Position numbers and translations under genes: made by a program. Positions 54,656 through 64,000 of a DNA stretch of 64,000 nucleotides are shown in pieces; within the stretch, counting starts at the first letter, position 1, and each line of letters starts with the position of its first letter. Source of the stretch: Saccopteryx bilineata (taxonomy: Eukaryota > Chordata > Mammalia > Chiroptera > Emballonuridae); the NCBI RefSeq assembly GCF_036850765.1, contig NC_089496.1, forward strand, positions 50,272,113 through 50,336,112, written 5' to 3'. The notes beneath the pieces were generated by a model. The model searched no databases, was not told the DNA's origin, and was given only the letters and a program-made list of their open reading frames with translations.

Positions 54656-55735
54656 CTTTGGTTATAGGCATCATCTCTGCACAAGCAGACTTCTACCTCC
54701 TGGAGAGGGAACTAAAATCCTAACCCCCACTGCCTCCCATGCCCGGTCCACATTTCTGCCATGTTTCTCTATTTCCGGTGCCCTGGGACACCATTGCAGG
54801 CACCAGCCTACAAGGGCTTGGACAGGGGGATCCAGTCGATGAAAACCTCTTCCCACAAGGTACGGGTGCCCTTTGCAGATGTTTGCTAACATAGCCACAG
54901 CTGGAGCACTGCCTCACACAGTTCCTCAATCATTAGCAGACATTACCTAATTGATAAGGGTGTCCCTCTAAGCGGAGCAGCCCGTTCCCAGTTCTGTGTG
55001 ACAACAATCAAACCCTGTTCCCTTTCCCCGTGACATCAACATTCTTGGCCAGGCCACTGGAGGGGAACTCCTTTTCCACCCAAGATAAACTGAAATCTCG
55101 GGACAGAACCATTCCCTGAGGACCCCCACAGCCACGTCCTCCCACCCACTCCCATCTCCCCAGTCCGCTCGGTGCTCTTGTTCTGGCCACGAGGCTGCTC
55201 TTTGGGCCTCGCTGCCATTGACCCCAGGACAGCTGCAGCTCCTCACCAGCTCCCTGTGACAGCGGGAGACAGATCGGAGGCACCAGGCATTTGGTGTAAT
55301 TGGACGTACATACGTGAAACCCTGAAGGCCATCTCTCTCCCTCTCTCTCCCTTCCTCTGTGGCCCCCGCTGACACAACTGTGCATCAGCATTGAAATGGT
55401 CCATCTGGTCTTTCCTGGCAATAGGTTCCTGGTGATAACACATTTCCTTAGCGGAACTCGGGGATGGTGTGTGAACCCAAGAAGCAAGGGGCCCTGGCCA
55501 CCTGTGGCCAGCTCAGGCCAAGGGACAGAAGGAAACTCAAAACAGGGCCCCAATTACAAGGGAATGCAGCCCTAGACAAGCTCATCTTCTTCTGCCTATT
55601 GAGCGCCTCGTAGGAGTGTTGAGATTCCTTCGCTAGCATAGCATACCCTTCAAGTACCGTGATCTTTATCCGGGTTGCAAAAGAAGTCTTTATGACTAAG
55701 GCAGCTCCTGGCTCCGGAGATGAAAGGAGAGATAT
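54656..55735. other. Unique sequence
   Basis: No repeat or RNA recognised. Minus-strand frames of 135 and 181 codons at 54968-55553 overlap each other in different phases and show no domain. Confidence 0.5.
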
Positions 55736-55736
55736 A

Positions 55737-55870
55737 TAGGGTGGGGGAAAAGTAAAGGTTTACAGCTGTGAGTATGCATGCAAAATAGTTTATTCTTGCA
55801 TTATTATTTATTAACGATTGCATTTTTTTCCGTACGAACATTTCTAACCTTATTTTTGCCCCACCTTGTA
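55737..55870. mobile_element. mariner-type MITE
   Basis: 134-bp element with left end TAGGGTGGGGGAAAAGTAAA and right end 'aaccttatttttgccccacc' then 'ttgta', which are inverted repeats. TA dinucleotides sit at both ends, as in Tc1/mariner insertions. AT-rich interior without a transposase frame. Confidence 0.75.
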
Positions 55871-57914
55871 TAATCAGTAGGAGAGTGAACAACATAAGTT
55901 GGGTTTTATGGGGTTGTGGGGTGAGGTGGGGAGGGGAGTTTTACATAAATGAGAGGTGGATTGATCTTATCTTCATCTTATAGCCATAACGGGAATTCAA
56001 AGCCAAATTAGATTCAAGTTCAAACACCGGACCTACCATTTACTGGCTTTATAACTTGGGGCAAATTTATCTCTCTCGGCATTAACTTTCTCATGTGGTT
56101 CTTGTACTAGTTCAGTGAGAAGACATATAAATCCTGTCCCAGATATGCAACTTTGTAAAATCAATGTGCGTGGAGAGCTTTGAAGTCAGTGCTTTGGATA
56201 CATGTGTTCAGGTCCCTATCTTTTCCCCTTTCGTCATAGTGTGTTATCTTCCCATTCCGCAGACAACTGTGATGTTCTCAGCAGTTACATTTGATTGTAG
56301 TTGTTATAACCAAAAGCAACGCAAACAGTGTGGGTCACTCGAAAGCCTCAGCATACCCAAGGTTTCGACACCTCTCACCCAGCACAGGGCCTTCTCAGAG
56401 AGAAGCCTGAGACCTGAGGAGGGACAGGGAGGACACGGTTGAGGCTGGGGGTGTCTTGGCCGCAAACCTAGTCCTGTGCCACTGTCCCTGGAAACACCCC
56501 AGGGATGGGGTGGGGTTGGAGTGGGCACAGGTCTATGCCCAAGTGTCTCACAAGGGGGGCGCAGCCGGGTAGCTCAGGCTGTGGCCCACCCCGGTCTCTA
56601 GAGCAGCCATTCTGAGCCTCTTCACACTTGAGAAAAATGTGTCCATATTTTCCCCAGTTTCCTGTTCTCACAATGAGATCTCCACTGGAGTGTTCAGCTT
56701 AAGACTTTTGCTAAAATATCCCTCTGTGGAAAGCTAGTGTGGGTCTGGAATAAAACCCCCATGACCTCTGATGTGTAGTGAGGTGACCACACCATGGCTA
56801 AGCTCTAGGACTGGGGCTGGGGAGGCTATGAAATTCAAGCCCCACTCGTCAAGCAGGCTCAATGGTCACCCCACAACGCGTGCCCCATGAGGTGCCTAGG
56901 GAGAGCCCGGGGAGCCTGGTCACTGCTGGGGAGTTAAGGGGCCAGTGGTCACCTCCATCCAGCGTGATGGAAGTGGCCCTACGCTGTTCCACCTGCTTTG
57001 AGCCTTTTGGTCCGTCCTGGTCCCCTCACCCTGGAAGACCCTGGGCAATCACACCACTTTCTCTGGGTCCCTGTCCCCCCCCCCCTTGGAGGTGAGAGGA
57101 ACGGGTGCTTCCTTCAGGTCCAATGCTGTGAAATGCTCACCGTGCCGGCCTCCCCACCCTCCCTGCTTCCCAGGCCTCTGCAGCCCCGACAGCACCTGGA
57201 GCAGAGGTCCCAGGGCCCCTCCACCCACCTCCACCCTCACCCACACCCCTTCAAGAATTTGCATCTGCAGAGAAGAGGATTCCGTGCAAGAATTTCCCTC
57301 TTGTTCACCTACCTAAGCGAAGACTGCCAACATTTTCCTGTCACGGCAACCCATCAGAGACCAGGAGTGAACTTCTCCTTCCATATCTCACTCTCTCAAA
57401 GAGAGCACAGCCATAACTCCACAAAGTAAACATCCACAGTCTAATCTTGCTCCGCGCTGGGACAGTTTGTTGACACGGGTGAAACGATGCAGACCCCACC
57501 GAAATGCTGTGATAAGAGCTGTAAGTCCGACTTTGTGGTTATTAAACAGAGGGAATGTAACTCAGTGGCCTCCGATAATTTTACAAAGAGCCAGCTCTTA
57601 CTCAGACCTTACTGCCTACCGTGTACACATGGCCGGCGCACAGGGACAGCTCCGTGGTCCAGAAGGCATGCGCCTACGCACAATCCACCTTCTGTATCCT
57701 TGGTGGGGGGGCTCTGGGAGGGGGTGAGGGGTTTGTGCCTTTAGAAAGAGAGAGAGAAATCCCACCTTGATTTTATGATTGTTCATTGGGTTATTAGTGA
57801 CATCATGAAAGAGGAGCCGAAGCCTGCATGGTTCATACTGCACAAGAATTGTGCTGGGAAAAACCCCAACTAGTTAATGCAGTTCTGGATATAGAAATAT
57901 TTCTTCTCTTAGAG
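55871..57914. other. Unique sequence with a MIR trace
   Basis: MIR-like text at about 55990-56125 ('ttcaagttcaaacaccggac', 'ctggctttataacttggggc'). C-rich run at 57075-57084. Frames up to 143 codons without domains. 57260-57420 has unbroken unique text ('cctgtcacggcaacccatca') that could be checked for conservation. Confidence 0.45.
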
Positions 57915-58564
57915 CAGGGGGGCCAGCAAACTATAGACCAGGGGTCGGGAACCTATGGCTCGCGGGCCAGATGTGGCTCTTTTGATGGCTGAGTCTGGCT
58001 CGCAGACAAATCTTTAATAAAAAAAAAATAATAACGTTAAAAATATAAAATATTCTCATGTATTACAGTCCATTCATTTCCTACCGCTCATGTTCATGGT
58101 TGCGGATGGCTGGAGCCAATCACAGCTGTCCTCCGGGACAACACCAAATTTTTATTGGATAATGCGTAATGTACACGGGTCATTGTATGGCTCTCATGGA
58201 AGTACATTTTAAAATATGTGGCGCTCATGGCTCTCTCAGCCAAAAAAGTTTCCCGACCCCTGCTATAGACAGACAGCTGATCAAGTCTGGCCCGTGACCT
58301 ATTTTTCATATGGCAACACATTTACATGTTTGAATGGTTGAAACAATCCAGAGAAGTAATATATTATTTCATGATACATGAAAATTATGGGAAATTCAGA
58401 TTTCATTGTCCATATTAAAGTTCTATTCATGTACACATCGCCTCGGTCATTCATGTATGTGTGGTCTATGGCTGCGTTCGGGCACACTTGAAGCTGCTAA
58501 CCAAAAATATAAATATAAAATATTTACAGTCTGGACCTTTACAGAAAATGTTTGCTGACCTCCG
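57915..58564 (+). mobile_element. Old hAT (Charlie-type) MITE containing a younger hAT
   Basis: Left end 'caggggggccagcaaactat' (57915-57934); right end 'ataaaatatttacagtctgg', 'acctttacagaaaatgtttg', 'ctgacctccg' (58515-58564). Same family as 2512-2712. Flanks TCTTAGAG and AGCTAGAG agree at six of eight bases, compatible with an eroded 8-bp duplication. The younger hAT lies at 57939-58262. Confidence 0.7.
57939..58262 (+). mobile_element. hAT MITE ('ggtcgggaacc' family), copy 2, intact
   Basis: 324 bp from CAGGGGTCGGGAACCTATGG to 'aaaagtttcccgacccctg'. Perfect 8-bp target duplication CTATAGAC at 57931-57938 and 58263-58270, lying within the older hAT. No transposase. Serves as the uninterrupted reference for 42005-42505. 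Confidence 0.95.
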
Positions 58565-59216
58565 AGCTAGAGAAATTTCGCATTCTTTTATTTTACAAGT
58601 ATGCATTTTTTTTTTAATTCTATTTCACTGATAGATGAGCTGGGAAACTGAGCAAGAACAGGACTTTAAAGAATGTTCTCAATGTGATTAGACCCAAAGG
58701 GAAGCCAACCGGTCACCCCCACGAGGTGGATCCCTTTCTAATCCCTCCATCGCGCCCTGTCCTTCAGAAGCTGTCCCCCCACGGAAGGGCTGTTGAAATG
58801 CCCATTAAGAAAAAATTGATTCTGAAGAGTGACATCATGTCCTTGAAGATACAGGGTATCACGGCAGGATGTGATATAATGTCCTGGGAAAAAACAAATT
58901 GCATTGTCAGAGCCCCAGTGTTTTCAGAAAAGATACGGCTGTGACGAGAAAATCATAACTCAGGCGACGGCGGGGTCCATGGATGCGATGCCCAGCGCTG
59001 GGAACCCCCGCTCTCCAGCGGACATCAGACACGTGTCGGCTGCCCCGTGGCCGCTGGCCCCCTTTGTTCTTGTCCCAGCCACACCTCAGAAGAACCGAGT
59101 TTCCCATGGTTATTTTATTTTTAGGCTTTTGCCTTCACTCGTGATAGTTCTCAGGAAGGTCACTTTCAATTTCAACTTCTTACATACCATTCAAGCAACA
59201 CCAGGTTGAGAACTCC
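58565..59216. other. Unique sequence
   Basis: T run near 58605-58616. Frames at 58684-59209 (86 and 101 codons) have no domain. Several CpGs around 58965-59055. Confidence 0.5.
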
Positions 59217-59224
59217 CAGAACTT

Positions 59225-59597
59225 TTTTTTTTTTTTTTGCATAGTTCCGAAGCTGGAAACGGGGAGGCAGTCAGACAGACTCCCGCATGCGCCTGACCAG
59301 GATCCACCCGGCACGCCCACCAGGGGGCGATGCTCTGCCCATCTGGGGCGTTGCTCTGTTGCGACCAGAGCCATTCTAGTGCCTGAGGCAGAGGCCACAG
59401 AGCCATCCTCAGCGCCTGGGCCAACTTTGCTCCAATGGAGCCTCGGCTGTGGGAGGGGAAGAGAGAGACAGAGAGGAAGGAGAGGGGGAGGGTGGAGAAG
59501 CAGATGGGCGCCTCTCCTGTGTACCCTGGCCGGGAATCAAACCCGGGACTCCTGCACGCCAGGCCGACGCTCTACCACTGAGCCAACCGGCCAGGGC
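59225..59597 (-). mobile_element. Rhin-type SINE, copy 11, with a perfect CTCF-like core
   Basis: Full-length minus-strand copy with one module, CCACCAGGGGGCG at 59327-59339, and a complete head (one base changed in the B box, 'gggaatcaaacccg'). Target repeats CCAGAACTT at 59216-59224 and 59597-59605. Confidence 0.92.
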
Positions 59598-59605
59598 CAG
59601 AACTT

Positions 59606-60254
59606 CTCTTTTAAAAAAAAATAAAATAAATAAATAAATCCATTTTAAATGAAAACACTGAAGGCTTATGAAATCACCTAATTCATTTCAGGGCCGTAGG
59701 ATGTTTAGAGAAAATTACGGCAGCCACGTTCCTATACGTCAGATAACAGCAGCCAAAGGGAAGTCGGGGTGGGGGGGAGAGTGTTCGCCCTTTCTGAGGA
59801 CACAATGTATCAACTCTATTGTGGGTCATAAATGGCGTTTGTCGCAGACCCAAATTATGAGTGCTGTTTCCAGACAATACCCTAACATGGACCATGAGTG
59901 CCTCTTCCTGGCTCAGAATCAGCCTGAAGACATGGAAGGCAGGCACACACTGGCCCATCAGGGACACAGGGAGCCTTGCTCCTGACTGATTTGGGGCTGC
60001 AGCCCAACGGGAGTGGGGGGGGGGGGCGTGGGGCCCAAGTCGTGCTGAATCTCTGTGTGTTTAGGGGAGCGAGCGGGCACATGGAGGACCCATCTACTAG
60101 GCAGTGTCCCAGGTCCCCTTTCCTTGTCTCAGTCTCATCCCCAGAAAATCACCTCACCCCCACCTCCCACCATTTAATGTACCTCGTATCTCATTTAATA
60201 TACATTCATGTTGACCACTCGAAAAGAGATTCCAAGTTAACTGGTACTTTCGAG
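59606..60254. other. Unique sequence
   Basis: A G-rich run near 60015-60028. No repeat, gene or RNA recognised. Confidence 0.5.
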
Positions 60255-60450
60255 TGACTTCTCCGTGTCGGCCACCGCACAAGAAACTCCCTTGGGTTTT
60301 AATTCTCACAGTAACCCTCAGAGACGGTATCCACAGTGTACAAAGACACAAACTAAGGCTGATGGAGGCTAAGTATTTTGCCCCAAATTGCATACCTGTA
60401 ACTTGGAAGAATTCAAGTCTATCCAAGTCTACCAGTCTTTGCCAGCAGCC
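60255..60450 (+). repeat. MIR fragment
   Basis: 'ttctcacagtaaccctcaga', 'caaagacacaaactaaggct', 'gaggctaagtattttgcccc' and 'gcatacctgtaacttggaag' in MIR order. Confidence 0.65.
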
Positions 60451-62790
60451 CCCGCCCAAGCCCCCTGTGGCTTCTCTGATCAAACGAATCAGATTGGAAC
60501 AGCCATTGGGGTAATCTGGATTTCACGTAAGGAAGAATTTCCCAACGGCCACTGACGTGAAACATTAGAACACAGGGAAGGGCCTTGTAGAACCGCCCAG
60601 GGAAGACAGACGTGCTCTACCCTGCTTTTCCACAATACACGACAACTTCCCAGTTCAACCGTGCTTTCTTGAAGTTAACATTTTTAAATCCTTAAAGCGC
60701 TGAGCCCATTTGGCAAGTTATGACCAGATTAAGAATTGTTGAGCTTCTCTATCTCATGAGCCATCGTACCCATGCAAAAATGCCCCCAGTGTCCAACGGG
60801 CAGTTGCCCTGGACCATTGTGTCCAGACCCAGAGTCCACACGAGAAAGTCTAGCCGAGGAGGGCACCGCTGACCTCTGCTCAGCTGTGACACTTCACACT
60901 TGCTGTCTCTCCCTCTCTCTGAAGCTAATGGCCGATTTCCCCAAGGTTCTCTTTACACCTTTCACCGTGCGTCTGTCACCTCCGCTTGTTAATGGCTTTT
61001 GGGGATCCTGTGGCATTGCGCGTTGCTGTGCATTTCCACAGAGACCCCTGCCAGCCTTTCTCCTTGGTAAAGGGTTGCTTACAACTTGTAAATCAGCAGA
61101 TTAGACACAGTCAAATGTTTGCTGGAAAACTTTCCAAACAACCTGGGAACGCGGCTTACCACGTGGCACGGCGGCGGGAGGACGCTTCCCAGACGGAAGC
61201 GGAGAGCAGCTCGCGGGCCAGAGAGGAGGCAACAATTCAGGATGCCACCCTGCAGGGTGAAGGCACCAGGCACCCGGAGGACCAGAAGAAAAGGGAGGAA
61301 AAGTAAAGGAAAGGAATCCCTGCTGCCCAATGTCCCCAGAAACCCTGGCTGAGAGCCCCTCCTCCCCCCCCCCCCCCAAGCCTCCAAATGTCACCAGTGG
61401 GTTTGGAAACGCTGCTGTTTGAGTTTCGGATTTACGCCCAGGGCACTTCTTTGAGAACGAGGATCTCTATCTTCACAGAACACAAGAGCCCTACGCCTCC
61501 TCGTCCTGGGGGCTCCCCATACCGTCTTGGAGAACACAGGCCCATTGTGCAGGGGCTTCAGTATTTACCAGGGGATGTCCCCAGCACGTGGGGTCTCGGC
61601 CCCAGCATTACATATCTCGCCCAACAAATAGGGATGTTCAGAATGCGACCGGGCTGCTTTGTGAAGGGGTGAGCTTCCCATCGTTGGAAGGGTGCGGTGG
61701 AGACAAACAGCATGACTTCCTGGTGAGTTTCTGTGTTGGGTGAGCGACCCATTCCCCAAATGTTTCCTGAGGACCCACTGTGGGGAACGGGAAGGTGATG
61801 GGGCTGCCACAGGCCCCTTGCTCGCCGTCCTGTGGCTTGTGCTCATGTTCCACGGTTACAGAAAGACAGAAACCCCGGCACCTTGCACTGGACCGGATGT
61901 AACTTCTCTGTGCTGCGGCCTCACTCACCCTCCAGCCAAGTAGTCACCCGGGAAAAGTCAAAATAACCCAGCCCCGTAGAAAAGACCCTTCTGAGAGGAA
62001 AGAGGGTGTCCAAAGACAGACCGCACAATCAGGTGCAGCGCCGAGGGGCCCCTCACCCTCTCCTTGGAGATGAAAGAAACTCCTGTCCAGCTGGTTGACC
62101 CAAACAAATTCCCTGCTGCACAGCACCAACTTCCATTTGCGCGTCACCCTGCGCAGGGGCCGCGCCGATCTCCTCTGTGTCGCTCCAACTGTAGCATGTG
62201 CTGCCGAAGCAAGCACGACCCATTAGTACAGAAGATCAAGTTCATGTTTTCCCATTTGATGGCAAAAAATTAAAAACACCCCAAAACAAAACTGAGAGTC
62301 AACCCATGAAGTCCCTGCCTGCCATCAGCCAGGTGTGCAAAGCCTGCATTTCTACCGATCTGCATTTTCATACAAGTCACTATTTCATCGCTACTCACTG
62401 AACACTGTTGAGTAAGTGACACAGATTTGTCTCTGAGTTATAGAGTTGACACATGAGATTTCAGAACATGAAGTAAGAGTCATCATAAGCTTTTTAATTA
62501 TTTTAGAAGGGAGAGCCTCTGACGTGCGCTGCTATGGAAACGCAGCAGCTTCAGTCGTCGCTGGTATCAGATGAAAAGCTTGGGTCCATCTGCTGTGTTT
62601 TAGTTCGCGTATAACAATCACTCACACCGGGACATCTCTGAAAGTGAAAGGAGGACTATTCATAATGACCCTGGGAGGTCAGGTATAAACTGGCACCATC
62701 CCAGGCAAAGTGGATAGTCAGTCATCTTTCTTAGAACCCACTTAACCTATGACTGTCACACATCAATCACAAGAAAGTGAATGGCCCAAG
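60451..62790. other. Unique sequence
   Basis: C14 run at 61364-61377. 60900-61010 and 62515-62620 are unique stretches with isolated CpGs; the latter includes 'gctgctatggaaacgcagc', an inverted repeat around an RFX-half-site-like core. Frames up to 110 codons have no domain. No gene. Confidence 0.45.
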
Positions 62791-62950
62791 CTGAAAACAG
62801 CCTTAGAGGTCAGTGTCTTCAACTCTCTTACAACACAGAAGAGGACACTTGTGCCCCAGAGCTTAAAAGACTTTGCCCGAAGCCATATATACAGTTTGGG
62901 AACGGCCAGAGTCAGGCTCAAAGCCAAGTCCCCTGCGCCCGGCCCAGGTC
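62791..62950 (+). repeat. MIR fragment
   Basis: 'cttacaacacagaagaggac', 'gtgccccagagcttaaaaga', 'ctttgcccgaagccatatat' and 'ccagagtcaggctcaaagcc' in MIR order, diverged. Confidence 0.6.
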
Positions 62951-64000
62951 AGGCAGCCATGCCACATGTCACACAGTCCTCTGGGTGCGGTGCGACGTGA
63001 TCACCAAGACAAACACGGCAAAGGAAAGGCACGATCACCAAAGCTGATACTTTGTCACACCAAGCAGAAAATGAGCCCTCATAAGCGTGTGTGTCACTGA
63101 TTTCCTGGGTGACTTTAGATAAAAACACCTAATCCTTCTGCATCCCGTTTCCTGACTCGGGAAGTCATGCGATATCGTTGGCCACTGCTCTCTACTGGGG
63201 GGGGGGGGGGGGCTAGTCAGCAGGAACAGAACGTAAATCCGCAGGAAAAGGGGGAGTTACAGACATCCACAGAGAGCAGTAGGTATTCTCACGCTGTGAA
63301 ACTGCACGCAGGACACCCATGGGCCAATTACTTAATAGTACTCTTGTGACCCCAAACACCTAACCCATAAAGCAAGAGTAATTTATTGGAGGAAAGGGCA
63401 TAGGGGAGGTGGGGGAGAAACACGGAGTAGTGAGAAGTCTTACTCATGGCCATCACAATTTCCCCCTAACGGAACAATAGAAAACCAATGAAGAAATAGA
63501 CATTGCTCATTATTTGTTAAACTGCAGAAAAATTGAACATGGGTCTTACTCTCCCCTCAAATTCCAGTGTGATTGTTTCACCCAAAGAGGGAAAAGCTTA
63601 ACAGATTAAAATCCTGAGATGCTGTCAGTACTGATGAAAAAAAGGAGTGGGCAATCATCCCGGCTTAACTCCCTCATCCCACACATGCCAACCGGGCCAT
63701 GGGCTGCCTGCTGCGGTTCAGCAGGGATGGGGCATCATGCAGACGCGGGCGGGCTTGGCCCAAAGCGCGGCACTGCTCTGCGCCTTACAGACCAGACCGA
63801 TCGCTTCCAGAGAGGACGAGTCCTCCGTAAACGTTCCAGGGAATCGCTGTGGGTAAAGTAGGTGCGGCTTCCCGAACAAGCCTTCCATCGGGAGGGTCTC
63901 CCGGCCCCTCGCCTTGCCAAGACAGAGGGTGTAAGTACAGTGACCCAACCCAAGACACCCAAGCGCTGGACGTCGGAAGAGCAGGTAGGGGTATGAACTT
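62951..64000. other. Unique sequence with a G16 run
   Basis: Sixteen consecutive G at 63197-63212. Otherwise no repeat, exon or RNA recognised; the last kilobase has short overlapping frames only. Confidence 0.5.

Overview
The window reads as nuclear mammalian DNA from a gene-poor interval, either intergenic or inside a large intron. No protein-coding gene, exon series, tRNA gene, rRNA or processed pseudogene could be supported on either strand. The longest open frames lie over interspersed repeats (they repeat the same SINE-derived peptide again and again) or are short frames in GC-rich unique DNA. The lineage is suggested by its young repeats. Ten full-length copies and one truncated copy belong to a tRNA-headed SINE beginning GCCCTGGCCGGTTGGCTCAG, which I associate from memory with horseshoe/leaf-nosed (rhinolophoid) bats; I could not check this against a library. 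Two further tRNA-SINE types, several bat-like L1 3' ends, and hAT, mariner and palindromic MITEs fit a bat. The deep layer (MIR, L2, old L1, an MLT1 solo LTR, MER5-like hAT) is shared by all placentals.

Layout. 0-10 kb is AT-rich: an L2 split by an L1 end, an inverted old L1 ORF2 block, and a Tigger-like element split by another L1 end. 10-20 kb is more GC-rich, with a palindromic MITE, a hAT MITE, an old L1 3' end split by a SINE, and the MLT1 LTR. 20-40 kb is mostly unique sequence with a small CpG-dense segment (about 20.57-20.76 kb), a sense L1 tail, MIRs, a hAT with an intact 8-bp duplication, and SINEs. 40-54 kb holds a hAT MITE containing a truncated SINE, a second palindromic MITE, local tandem duplications, and an old L1 split by a SINE and a younger L1 end. 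54-64 kb holds a long polypurine tract, a mariner MITE, a hAT inserted inside an older hAT, and unique DNA.

Function. Nothing here works as a gene set. The most interesting signal is regulatory. The abundant SINE carries one to three copies of a roughly 21-bp module containing CCACCAGGGGGCG, which matches the core of the CTCF motif; seven copies in the window match all 13 bases. Other candidates are a palindromic RFX/X-box-like site near 0.78 kb, the CpG-dense segment, and several unique stretches rich in homeodomain-type motifs or retained CpGs that may be conserved noncoding elements. These are inferences that alignment, methylation or ChIP data would decide.
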